DNA from: Mytilinidion resinicola
Taxonomy: Eukaryota; Ascomycota; Dothideomycetes; Mytilinidiales; Mytilinidiaceae
Assembly (NCBI RefSeq): GCF_010093595.1
Contig: NW_022985439.1
Coordinates: 1,994,512-2,058,511, forward strand
Reading direction: 5' to 3'
Length of the DNA stretch: 64,000 bases
Shown: one piece after another, positions 12,478 to 22,809 of the stretch
How positions within the stretch are numbered: position 1 is the first letter of the stretch
Layout: each line of letters starts with the position of its first letter
Notes under the pieces: model-generated
Told to the model about the DNA's origin: nothing
The model's input: the letters and a program-made list of their open reading frames with translations, nothing else
Databases searched by the model: none
Translations under genes and position numbers: made by a program

Positions 12478-13479
12478 CTACCAACCCCACCAAGTTTTGA
12501 TCGTATCGCCTATAGTGGCTTTTCCCTCTTCTTTCCTTTTTAACCGGTGTATTCGCTCCTCGACAAACGCGCCCTCGACATTTTTGCTGTAGGCACGAGT
12601 AGCAGCAATCTCACCCTCCAAAGCTTTCTTCTCGATTTCCCTCTCAATTGGCGAGAGCTTCTCGATTGACTTTTCGTAGTTCTTGCGAGTCTTGGCCGGC
12701 ACACCCTTCCAAGTATCCTCAGGTACATCGGCGCCGGAGCTTTCCAGAAATATTTCTTTTGATTCCAGAGGGTTACCCTTCATAGCCGCAGATAAATTTT
12801 CTTTCGATATTACGGACTGGAACTCTGGTACCGGGAGACCTTCCTTCTTTGCCTGCTCAATCATCTTCTCCTGCTGAAGCATCTGACGATATAGCTTATC
12901 GGCATGCATTTGAATCTTCTCATCGTCCGCCGGACTCCGGTTGTTCATGTTCAAGTATCCCAGTGCTTTCAAGAACTTAGCCTGCATTTCGAGACATCGA
13001 TTTTGTGCCCGGTTCTCGTCTCTACAAAGCATCATCTTTTTCATATAGGAGCCACTTTTGTAGCAGTCTTGTACCGCGAGCACCTCCAGCGCGCAATTCT
13101 CCGACGCGACGCGGCCGACTGAGGCCCTTCGGTCATTGTATGCTTCGACGACATCACTCAGTCTTTCTTGGTCAGACTTTCCTCGCGCTTCGATGGAGGA
13201 TAGAGGTTCGTAGTTCTTCCACAGGTGGGCGTATCGACCATCCGGGAAGAGGGATTCGCGGGGGACTTTGGGCTTGGACTCTTCGGTCTTCGGTGGCGAT
13301 GGAATTGGATCTGGAGGTGCGGAGAGGATAGGTTCTTTGGGTGTTGGCGACGGAGGTTTGGGTGTGTATTCCACGGTCGATTCCTTGTCGAGGAACTCGC
13401 GCAGGCTAGGATCCAGCTTGCCAATGGCATCATTTTGGGATGAGCCATCTCCGTTCGAGCTGCTCCCCCACCAGCCCAT
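12478..13479 (-). CDS. Twin-CX9C (CHCH-like) protein, probably mitochondrial
   Basis: A 333-residue, single-exon protein. I chose the ATG at 13479 (MGWWGSSSN), 24 codons inside the longer open frame, because a Gly at position 2 followed by Trp/Ser is a likely conserved N-terminus. A proline-rich stretch (residues about 35-75) is followed by two CX9C motifs (CALEVLAVQDC and CRDENRAQNRC, about residues 130-165). Twin CX9C is the signature of Mia40-imported intermembrane-space proteins. A long charged, probably coiled-coil C-terminus follows. Most CHCH proteins are much shorter, so this one is unusual in size. The exact family member is not recognised. It shares a 202-bp divergent promoter with the kinetochore-like gene at 13682. 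Confidence 0.65.
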   Translation of the reverse strand: MGWWGSSSNGDGSSQNDAIGKLDPSLREFLDKESTVEYTPKPPSPTPKEPILSAPPDPIPSPPKTEESKPKVPRESLFPDGRYAHLWKNYEPLSSIEARGKSDQERLSDVVEAYNDRRASVGRVASENCALEVLAVQDCYKSGSYMKKMMLCRDENRAQNRCLEMQAKFLKALGYLNMNNRSPADDEKIQMHADKLYRQMLQQEKMIEQAKKEGLPVPEFQSVISKENLSAAMKGNPLESKEIFLESSGADVPEDTWKGVPAKTRKNYEKSIEKLSPIEREIEKKALEGEIAATRAYSKNVEGAFVEERIHRLKRKEEGKATIGDTIKTWWGW

Positions 13480-13681
13480 TTTGAAGTCGTGAATGTGAGT
13501 GCGGAGCTTTGTGTTTTGTGATCTCGTGGCGTTGAGACGAGATCCGGGCACCGACCCGTAATAACTGGTGAAAGTTTGTCACGTGAAAAAACCTAAAACA
13601 CGGTGATAACAAGAAGCGCGTCTCGCATTAACCTCGACACGAGACACACCACCACCATTCCTCCCTGAACCCACCATCATT

Positions 13682-15746
13682 ATGGCTCCAGCTGGTACGT
13701 ATCAATATAGCGATACAGGTAGCAATTCATATCTAACGAATCCGAGCAGATCGAGAGGAGCGCCGGCGCATGCGACAACGAGGTGCTGGAGCGCCACAAT
13801 TGCAGAATAACATTGCCTTCACATTCGGAGTCCCCCCTCTACCTCCACAACGATCCGCTCGCCGGACGCCACAGCCTCTGCCCGCGCGACCCTCCCGCCA
13901 AACTCCTCAAGCCCTCCAGCCTCGGTCTACGTCTCGCAAAACACCAGCCGGATCCGGGGCGAAACAATCTGGAAAGGCGTCCAAGCGGCAGAGAAGCGCG
14001 TCCGTCCCATCCAGTGTCACCGCGGGAGCAAGCAGGTCAAAGCCCACAAAAACACCATCCGCCAAGAGCCCTCCATTGTTTGTCACACCAACAGTAGTTG
14101 CGAAGCGGAAACGAGGGCAAGCCGCGCCAATACCTCCAGAGGAAGTTTCGAGAGGAGACGAGTTACAGACCGACGATGAACAGTACTTGGCGTCTTCACA
14201 GAGGAAGAAGCCCTCCGCAAAGGCGAAACTCTCAGCTGCTGAAGTCGGAAAATGGTCGCCGGAGGACGACGATTTACCAGATGAGCTGTCTTTCGAAAGT
14301 GAGGAGCTCCAGGCATCTATGGAAAAGAATCGGCGCGAAAGGCTTTCTAAATCTGCCTCACATACCCCAGCACCCAGGACCACTGGCACGGAACGCGATC
14401 TTGCAAGAAGCGGTAATAAGTCGCTACCTATCCGAAATACTGGAAAAGCATCAGCCACCGCTGCGAGCGCGAAGGCACCGGTTCAGCGACCAGCACCACG
14501 AAAGTCAATAGGAAAGCAAGGACCGTCAAGAACACCGCAACAACCTTCAACAGCAGTGGAGGATGATAGCGAGGATGAGCTCTCCCCTAACAGAATGGAG
14601 GAAGATACCACGGCAATGAATTTCATTGCGGATGAAGCTAAGGATGATGGGGAAGAAGAAGAAGAAGAGGAGGAGGAGCTAGAACTCGATGATGGCGATC
14701 TCAACGAGAATGATAGCATAGACGAGCTGTCTCCCGAATTTGATCGCAAGAATTCTCAAGTTGACAAGCTTCATTCAGAGATTGAAACCCCCGCGCCAAG
14801 GGCAAAGAAACGCCCTGCTGCGATACAAGAGGAGCCTGAGGAAGAGGAACAAGAAATGGAAGAGGAGGCTGTCCGGCCTAGACATCAGTCTAGTGCCGTT
14901 GCAACATTGCAGTCCCCCCGCCAGCAAAGATCTCCTTCGAGCCCCAGATCAACCGTAGCCGGACCCATCCCAGTGCGCCGCCCGAAGGCCAAGACCACTG
15001 CGATTAAATCCAAAGGAGTACGCCATAAAGTATTAAAAGGCGACGGAAAGCGCGTTCCCATTCAAGTATATCGCGTTTTCTACCCGTACAAACAGCTCCG
15101 AGAACTAGATAAAGAGGAAGAAGACGCTCAGATGCACGCAGCGACCCGCATTCCTGGTGTCAGCTGCGGCGACGTCCTAGCTCAAATCACTGAAGAGATT
15201 CTTGATGCTCGAATCTTGGACCTAAACGAGAAAGCACTCGACCTCCCAGATTCACAGCGGAAAGAACGTGCAACGCTGAAACGCAAGCGCGGAGCCATTC
15301 AGAACTTCAACTCAGCTCTTTCTGACCAGCTTCTCAATCTTAGAGAAGCTTTGGACACCGGGTCTGCCCTCAGAAGCCGCCAAAAAGATGCGGCGAAGGA
15401 GAAGATCAAGCTGCGTGGCGAATTCCTCGAGATTCGGAAACAGAGAGAAGAGCTGGCACTGAAGATGGATGAAGCGCGGGCGGTGCATGCGGATAGGGTA
15501 CGGCGGATGAAGGAGATGAATGAAGTCAATACCGCGATGACTGATATCGAGATGGCCATTCAAAGGGGTAGGGAGCGTGCCAGGAAAGAGGGCAGGAACG
15601 GCGAAGGTCCCGACATGCCGATTGACATGCTACTAGACAAAGTAGCCGCGGATGTTCGGTCTCATGGAGGTGGCATGTTTGATCGAGTCAAGGGCTTCAA
15701 TGGGCGTATGGAGAGGATTGCGATGGTGTTGGAAGGGCGACCTTAA
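13682..15746 (+). CDS. Probable inner kinetochore subunit, Ame1/CENP-U-like
   Basis: Two exons (13682-13694, 13750-15746) encode 669 residues. The first exon holds only four codons plus one base; the 55-nt intron (GTACGT..GCAG) joins it in frame. The joined N-terminus DREERRRMRQRG resembles the short Arg-rich Mtw1-binding motif at the start of yeast Ame1. A long disordered part follows, with PxxP/Arg-rich and Glu-rich acidic tracts (about residues 270-380). The C-terminal third starts with an IQVYRVFYPY-like strand and an IPGVSCGDVLAQI segment, then a coiled coil (about residues 500-640), as in the COMA complex proteins Ame1/CENP-U. The call rests on remembered motif patterns; CENP-Q/Okp1 or another coiled-coil nuclear protein remains possible. 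Confidence 0.55.
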
Positions 15747-16669
15747 GCGCCCTGTATTGCCTGTACAATGGCCTGATGTTTTGGACGATTGAATGACAGC
15801 GTTGATGTTTCTGGATACATTATGGTCGTTGACATTCGACCTGAATGATCACTACTTCTCCCTTGGATGTTCTTCTGGAAAGGTGGTTTTATTTGAAGCG
15901 ACTCCAAGCTAAGTACTAAAATTGTGTTATGCAAATATCCCAGCAAGCTGACACCTTACAAACTACCCCTGGCAATACTATAAAGAGACCTCGGAGAATA
16001 TACATAAAGAACAGTGATGGACAGCCGATTTGCCGTGGGTGAACATCGAGGGAGCCATGCGGGTAACGCGCGTTCCGAGGAGATGAATCCACCGCGTGTG
16101 TCACCTTCCTGATATACAATGGCCTTCTCAACTTGAATGCCGCTTCACCATCGCTTCCACATCTGAATTGCGCATCTTAAAGCTACTAGGACGCAAATAT
16201 TAGACGCCTCAGCTCAGGCTGGGCGACGAATGACCTGTCATAGAATTCTCGGAGCACTGATACATCAATCACGTCCCAAACACCACGACGCCCGCATCTA
16301 GGCGCATCCCCGCCCACACTGACGTGCAGATACCCCGACAATCACACAACATGATGCCCATTACGGCATAGCTCACGAAGCTATACATCTGGGTACAGCC
16401 TCAATAGGATTGCCAAGTCAATCTAATAACATGCTCGCATGCACGGCCTACATCATCGGTGACCATGATGGCATCAGCAGCCAATTAGGCAGCTCATCTT
16501 CATTCATATGTCTTATGTTCTCTTCAAGTCTATCATCTTCGAAGACCCCACCTCCATGCTTCCGTACCTTGTTCCGCGATAGGCAAGCAACTGTACCGGA
16601 TGAAGTATAAGTAGAGCCGTCAGCTTTCCATCCACGCTGTCCGCCCCGTACAGCTGCCTCTTCCACAAT
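15747..16669. other. Non-coding stretch upstream of carboxypeptidase
   Basis: About 0.9 kb without a convincing gene. Its 3' end holds the TATA-like promoter of the carboxypeptidase. Confidence 0.4.
16606..16613 (+). promoter_or_regulatory. TATA-like box of the carboxypeptidase gene
   Basis: TATAAGTA lies about 64 bp before the ATG at 16670, a typical distance for a fungal core promoter when the leader is short. Inference from sequence only. Confidence 0.4.
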
Positions 16670-18753
16670 ATGACATCCTTACTTCAATTGGTAGCGTTAG
16701 TGGCTCTATGTTCGCCCTTATTCGGTGTCGAGGCTTCGAAGCTCGATAATCGCGGTGTGCCTGCTGAGCCTACCGGCGTCAAGACAATCACGTCTAAACA
16801 AGGCGCGAAAATCCGATACAAGCAGCCCGGAAAGGAAGGGATATGTGAGACAAAAGAGGGCGTAGATGATTACTCCGGATACATCAGTCTTAATGAAAAG
16901 GAAAACATGTTCTTTTGGTTCTTCGAGGCCCGAGAGAATCCATCCGAGAAACCGGTATGAAGCCCCTCATTCTCTTCAAATATCGTGCAATGCTAAGATA
17001 AGAGCGATGTAAAGTTGACGCTGTGGCTCAACGGTGGCCCAGGATCTGACTCATTGATTGGCTTGTTCGAAGGTATGGCTATCCCGTCGTTGCTGTTGTA
17101 CCAAATCTGTGTACCTTGAAATTCCGGCCGGGCTTTCGCCATATTCACATCTCTCCATCTTCCACGAAACATTCAGAAGACATTACGTTATAGCTCGAAG
17201 TGTATTCAAGCTTCCAAAAACGGACTAACGCTTCGTAGAACACGGCCCTTGTAATGTATCCAAAGATCTGAAGACACATTGGAACCCATACTCTTGGAAC
17301 GAGGCTTCGAACATGCTCTATCTTTCCCAACCTATTGGCGTGGGTTTCTCATACGAAGAAGCCGTCGTTGGCAGCTACAACCAAAGCGGCGACTTTCTCA
17401 ATGCGACCGAAGCCCCTCCAGACGGTCGCTATTCGTTCGTGGACCCAGACTTCCACAACACGACTGATGCATCAGCCATCGGAGCTTGGCATATCTTGCA
17501 GGCGTTCCTTGACTTGTCGCCGCAATTAGATCCAGATATCACCAATTTCACTTTCAATCTTTGGACAGAGAGCTACGGGGGTCATTGTAAGATCAAAACC
17601 TCTGAAGTCACGGACTCCTTCAATAGCCAAAGCTGATCTAGGTGTATAGATGGCCCCGCATTCTACAACTACTTCTACCAGCAAAATCTCGCAATCGAAA
17701 ATGGTAGCATCCCCGGTGTTCCTCTCCAGATGGATACGCTTGGAATAATCAACGGCATCGTAGATGAGGGTATTGCAGCCCTTAGACTCATTGTCGCATG
17801 CCCGTACTGAATCAAAGCAGAGATCCAGGCCCCTTACTACCCAGAGTTCGCGGTCAACAACACGTACGGTATCAAGGCCGTCAACGACACTATCTACAGC
17901 TATATGAAGCTTTCATACACTATGCCCGGAGCCTGCCGTGATTATATCACTGCCTGCAAAGGAGCAGACCGCAGCACTCCGGACGGACAGGAGACTTGTT
18001 CATACGCAACGTATCTCTGCCGCTCATTCGTCGAAGAGCCATACTACGAATTTGGCGGACGAGGCGTCTATGACATCCGACACCCTATCGACGACCCAAC
18101 TCCTCCTGGTAGGCCTTACGATGCCTATCAGAGGAGACTTCGCTGACACTCCTCCAGGATACTGGCCCGAATTTCTCAACCTAGCCTCAACGCAAAACGC
18201 AATCGGCGTCGACATCAACTACACCAGCACAAGCAGCCAGTACGTTGGCGCCGGCTTCTCCTCAACCGGCGACTTCGTCTTCCCGAACTTCATCGAAGAT
18301 CTCGAAGAGATCCTGGCCTATGGCGTCCGCGTTGCACTCATCTACGGCGACGCGGATTACGCGAGTAACCCCCCTTTCTCGCAGCCTTTTGCCGACTAAC
18401 CCAAACCACAGATCTGCAACTGGTTCGGCGGCGAAGCCATCTCTCTCGCACTGAACTATACGCACAAAGCCGAATTCGCCGCGGCTGGCTACACGCCCTT
18501 CCTCGTTGACAATGTCGAGTATGGAGCTGTGCGCCAATACGGCAACTTCAGCTTCACGCGCGTCTACGAGGCTGGGCACGAGGTACCGTACTACCAGCCT
18601 AAGGCAGCGCTGGAGCTGTTTAGGAGGGTATTGGGGGACTTAGTGATCAGCGATGGGAGTAAGGCTGTGACGGGAGATTATTCAACAAATGGCACAGCAA
18701 AGGCGACGCATACGGAAGCGTATGTGCCGTTGCCGAGTGGGACGGCGGCATAA
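16670..18753 (+). CDS. Secreted serine carboxypeptidase (peptidase family S10)
   Basis: Seven exons (16670-16954, 17003-17072, 17239-17586, 17650-17769, 17821-18108, 18158-18360, 18412-18753) give 551 residues. The N-terminus is a signal peptide (MTSLLQLVALVALCSPLFG). Family motifs: NGGPGSDSLIG (oxyanion region), catalytic Ser230 in ESYGG, the Asp motif GDADY followed by ICNWFGGEA, and the His motif AGHEVPYY. It should remove C-terminal amino acids from peptides outside the cell or in the vacuole. The C-terminal tail is Thr/Ser-rich. Introns 1-5 have GT..AG borders. The sixth (18361-18411) fits only as GC..AG: reading through gives a TAA, while removing it joins GDADY to ICNW exactly as in the family. 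All exon phases sum to a whole number of codons. Confidence 0.9.
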
Positions 18754-19211
18754 TAATGTTTTTTTTGAAATCGACAGACCTGTTCTAGTACAGTGCTACG
18801 GCATAAGTCTGGACACACGAATTTATCACTGCTTGGCTCCAATCTTGCTCACTTGACACCATTGTGAGGAGTAGCCCGCCGAGTCAGTCAGTACCCAGTC
18901 GCCAGTGAGCCAAGGAGCAGAGCGATTTGCACTGCACGAAACTTGACATTGCGCCTAGGCTTTTGAAATCCCATGGGGTACCCCGAGTAGTGTCAAACGG
19001 GTGTGCACAGACTTATAGCCTATGTCTGTATCATCGCGCTGTACGTTTCATTGTTCAAAAGAATTTCATTCTATCATATGATACCAGCCTATGATAAAGA
19101 AAGCAAGAACGCTACAACTGTGAATATTGTACCCGTATCTTCCCAAAGAGTCGCCCAGCCCCGTTGAAACTATCCCAAACCGCCATATACTCCCCCAGCA
19201 TACCTATCAAT
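18754..19211. other. Non-coding stretch with dispersed repeat copy
   Basis: The carboxypeptidase and the DUF2828 gene converge here. The middle (18839-18984) matches a sequence at 43401-43536; see the repeat entries. No gene is seen. Confidence 0.5.
18839..18984 (+). repeat. Dispersed repeat, copy A
   Basis: Its first 39 bases (18839-18877) match 43401-43439 at 32 positions. All seven differences are transitions, as expected if repeat-induced point mutation or C-to-T decay acted on a once identical repeat. The two loci also share CACTGCAC and, at a similar distance (136 versus 126 bp), GGGGTACCCC. No coding capacity remains, so the element type cannot be told. Confidence 0.55.
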
Positions 19212-21704
19212 CTAATCGACCACCTCCAACATGGAGTACGCCGGATGACTGATCGCCTTCTTCACAGTCGTCAGCGGGTCCATTTTGACCTTCTTCGTCT
19301 TCTTCACATCCACCATATCATCCGCATCCTCCCCCTTAATATCCTCAGCAACGACCTCCTCCTCCACCTCGTCATCTTCAAACTGGCCGTTCTCCAAAAA
19401 CATCTTCATTTGCCCCTGGCTGTACCCGCTCACTAGCGCAACGCCCATGTCCTCCGCTGTGACAGGCTTTGACGCAATGTCATTAGATCCAACCGAATAC
19501 CCGTACCCACCATACTCGCCGGCGCGGCCCCCCGCCAGGTTCCAGAAAATAAGCTTCGGCATCTCATACCCGGCCTCCTCGAAATTCGCCTTGACGCGCT
19601 CGAAGCTCGTAGTCCAGCGATCCGCCGCCGTCTCCGCGGCATCGAACTGCATATCGCTGAAGACGAAGACCTGCTTAACCATGTCCTCCGGCTTGAGCTT
19701 CTTCTCGACGGCCAGCGGGAGGATGAGGCGCTCGAAGACGGCGACGAAGTCCGTATTCATGCCCCACTCGGCGGCGCGGACGGCGTTGACCTTGGCCGCG
19801 AAGGAGCGCGTGTCCTGCTTGCCGCCGACTTTGACGACGGTGGGGTTGGCGGAGAAGGTGATGAAGGCGCCGCCGAACGGGGGCTCGACAATCTCGGCGA
19901 GCAGGAGGGCGAGGCCGATGGCGGAGTCCATGGGGGTGGTTCCGTCTTTGAACTTGGGGTAGGTCATAGAGCCGCTGACGTCGCAGACGGCGATGGAGGA
20001 CTCGATCGTGCCGGAGTCGCGGAGGCGCTGCACGAGGGTGTTCCATTGGCCTTCGGCGACTTTGGACTTTGCGACAGCCAGCGCGCCAGCGAGGGGGTTC
20101 TTCTTGTCGCTTGGATTATAACGGCTGGTAGGGCTGTTGGCTACGCTGCTGACGAGGGTCGATGGAAGGAGAATGGCGCCCGAGATCTGCTTAGACCCGG
20201 TTGTGACCTTTTCTAGATACTCCAGGAAGTGGGTTTCGTCTTTCTTGACGAAGAGGGTCTGGTAGCGGTGCATGGCGAGAGAAGGAACACGCTCGTATTT
20301 GATGTTGGCGAAGGTTTCGGCTACGATGTCTCGCTCGACTACTTCAAGAATCTTTCGCAGAGGTGAGACGGTCATACGGCGGTATTCCTCTCGTGCGTGA
20401 CGGAGGTACAGTTCGCGGTTATCCTTTGGCACGTCGGGGCAAATGTCAGAGGCGTCTGGGTACAGAATCTCGGCGATAGAGGAGACAATGAAGGTGTTCT
20501 TGTCGTGAAACTCGGCGAAGGTCGGAGCCCACTTCGCGGCCAGTGAGATCTTCTTGAGATCCGCTTTATTATTCGAGCTCAGGTACTGCTTGTCTTCCTT
20601 GAGCTGAGTGGCGAACAGACGAGCGACGGCTATGTGGAGCACGCGATAGAAGGGGTCTTCTTCGAACTTCTTGAGGACTCGATCATGTTGCTCTTTCTTC
20701 GCCTTTTCTCTGAGTTCTTTGGCGGCCTTCGGGTCCCATTCTCGCTTCCGCTTCGCCTTCTTGGATTGCTCGGGATGGGTATCAAGAATGGACGAAGGAT
20801 TGCTATTTGCCTTGAGCTGATCATGTGCAGAAAGCACCACCAGGTTGAGCAAATCCTTCCAGTATCCATGCGAGACTCCGTACTTCACATCATGGCTCTT
20901 CTCCGATGCTACTGGCTCACCCTTAACCTTTTCGAAGCCTTCCTCAGCCTCACCAGCCTCAACCATGACCATGTCATCATCCTCATCCTTCAATGCCTTC
21001 TCACCGTCTACCGCCTTCTTCTCCGCCGACTTGTCTTCTTCCTTCTTGACCTTCTTCTGGATGACCGGCCTAGTCAGCCACCGCAAGTTAGCCACCAGAG
21101 TCTGTGGGTGCTTCTCAGCCAACCACCCGAAAGCGCGGTAAGTGACAAAGCGACTGCTCTTGCCTAGGTGGATAGATCGTGCATTAAAGATAATCTTCAC
21201 CGTGGAGAGCGGGTCTTCCTCCCATGCAGCATCCAAGACTTCGACAAGTCGATCAGCTGAGATGGAATCCTCCAACTCGTAGAATAGATCAACCAGTGCA
21301 GATTTGGTGGAGATGTGAGCTACGTCTGCATTCTCGGTGAGCATCTTGTTGTCCCTCTCTAGCTCCGCCTCGGAGTATTGGCGTGAAGAGCTATTGAGAA
21401 CCGCATCCATGAACGCAGACTTCGGCTCCGGTCCCACTGCAGCTACAGAAGCATCCTTGGATTCTGCGTCGACCGGTTTCGTCTCGCGTGTGCGGTCGGG
21501 AAGGTCATCACTGAGGCCAGTAGGAGCGCTAGGAGGGGCTAGTTGGGCCTTGACGTACGCCTGGAACTCATACTCTGGAAGGAACAGAGCCTCGCACGGG
21601 GGCAGAAAGACCGGGAATGTAGACTTCAGGATAGAATGGGTGGCCTTCTTTTCGACGTTGTCACTCGTCGCTTTCTCGTTGGTGACAGTGTCGTTGGATG
21701 CCAT
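19212..21704 (-). CDS. DUF2828 / von Willebrand factor A-like protein
   Basis: An 830-residue, single-exon protein. The N-terminal two thirds (about residues 45-600) match the pattern of DUF2828 proteins, with an FLPP/YEFQAYVKAQL-type beginning, Lys/Glu-rich inserts and a conserved helical core related to the TROVE/Ro fold. The C-terminal third is a vWA-like domain with an intact MIDAS motif (DVSGS, about residue 560) and an FSDMQFD strand. Function is unknown in fungi. I chose the ATG at 21704 (MASNDTV). The frame stays open for another 146 codons upstream to 22142, so a longer form or an N-terminal targeting extension cannot be excluded. The domain call is firm, the role is not. Confidence 0.85.
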   Translation of the reverse strand: MASNDTVTNEKATSDNVEKKATHSILKSTFPVFLPPCEALFLPEYEFQAYVKAQLAPPSAPTGLSDDLPDRTRETKPVDAESKDASVAAVGPEPKSAFMDAVLNSSSRQYSEAELERDNKMLTENADVAHISTKSALVDLFYELEDSISADRLVEVLDAAWEEDPLSTVKIIFNARSIHLGKSSRFVTYRAFGWLAEKHPQTLVANLRWLTRPVIQKKVKKEEDKSAEKKAVDGEKALKDEDDDMVMVEAGEAEEGFEKVKGEPVASEKSHDVKYGVSHGYWKDLLNLVVLSAHDQLKANSNPSSILDTHPEQSKKAKRKREWDPKAAKELREKAKKEQHDRVLKKFEEDPFYRVLHIAVARLFATQLKEDKQYLSSNNKADLKKISLAAKWAPTFAEFHDKNTFIVSSIAEILYPDASDICPDVPKDNRELYLRHAREEYRRMTVSPLRKILEVVERDIVAETFANIKYERVPSLAMHRYQTLFVKKDETHFLEYLEKVTTGSKQISGAILLPSTLVSSVANSPTSRYNPSDKKNPLAGALAVAKSKVAEGQWNTLVQRLRDSGTIESSIAVCDVSGSMTYPKFKDGTTPMDSAIGLALLLAEIVEPPFGGAFITFSANPTVVKVGGKQDTRSFAAKVNAVRAAEWGMNTDFVAVFERLILPLAVEKKLKPEDMVKQVFVFSDMQFDAAETAADRWTTSFERVKANFEEAGYEMPKLIFWNLAGGRAGEYGGYGYSVGSNDIASKPVTAEDMGVALVSGYSQGQMKMFLENGQFEDDEVEEEVVAEDIKGEDADDMVDVKKTKKVKMDPLTTVKKAISHPAYSMLEVVD

Positions 21705-22809
21705 GACGGGTACGGCCTGAGCGGTTTGAAGCGAACGAGACTGGGAGAATGGCTGAAGGAAAGACAGATGTGAGTAAGGTGGAGGAAAATGGGGCCGGCA
21801 GATGCAGGCCTGGTGTTTGCCTCTAAAATGCTGAAATAGCAAGCTGATATAGGAAAAGCGGTGTGGTTCAGGCAACAACGACCGGCACCTCGCAGCTCGA
21901 AAAGAATGGCGTGCTGACTCATATTCTCTTACCTTCAAGTGAAGAGTCACCCGTGGTACGGTGTCCCACGGTGAATAATAATAAGTGGCTATTGGAAGGG
22001 CTGAGCTAAATGTGGGAGTGTTGTTGGGGTGTGGAAGTCTCATAGGCTGCGTTGTCTGGTAGATGCCGCAGCAACCAGGCCCCGGGCAACGACGATGAAT
22101 CTGCCTTGTGATTGGCCGCCAAATAACTAGGCAGCCTCGCAATTGGTGCTAATGAGTGCTTATATAACGGGCAGAGGTACCTATCACAACGTAGGCCATG
22201 GGACCCGATACGGCTTTACTTCTCAGATGCGCCCTTCTCCGCCCATTATGAGGTCCCTCGCCAGTTTCACGAATCAGTGGATACTTAGATGAGAACAAAA
22301 GTATTATAAGTCATTCAATGAATGAACTTTCCATATCATGAAATGAAATACTCTTTCCATTTAGCTTACGATGTGAACTCATCAGATCGACGGAGACACT
22401 ACCAGGTATTCTAGTTTATCAAGAGCAGCAGGTCCGCATTCAGTGTTCTACATCAAGGATATTACTACGAGAAACAGGGGACACGCATCCTGATGAATGA
22501 AACACTAAAGTTGCAACCAATTATGGACAAAGATGAAGAACGAAGGAGGTGGGAGTGGAGACGTCTCGAGGGCGGTGGCAGAAAGAAAGGCCCCAGGACG
22601 CCTAGCATTCATAACGCGGGGACGGACTGTCCCACTATAATCCCAGAGCTGACCGCAGGGTGGTGGCTATCAATACAGTCAGCCTTCTGTTCATCATGCA
22701 CTTCACAATTGAAAAAACTCCGGGGCCTTCTCCTAGACATCCTTATGCAATCGAGCCCCCTTGAAACTGGATTACACCTGTGTGCCTGTTCCATTCCTAA
22801 CAATCGAAC
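21705..22809. other. Divergent promoter region
   Basis: About 1.1 kb between the DUF2828 gene (minus strand) and the paraoxonase-like gene (plus strand). An inverted CCAAT box (GATTGG) sits at about 22110. No gene is supported apart from the in-frame upstream extension of the DUF2828 frame. Confidence 0.4.

Noticed and set aside
19675..20046. Arg/His-rich minus-strand frame inside the DUF2828 gene
   Set aside because: It overlaps a well-supported coding region in another frame, and its composition is what GC-rich shadow frames give.
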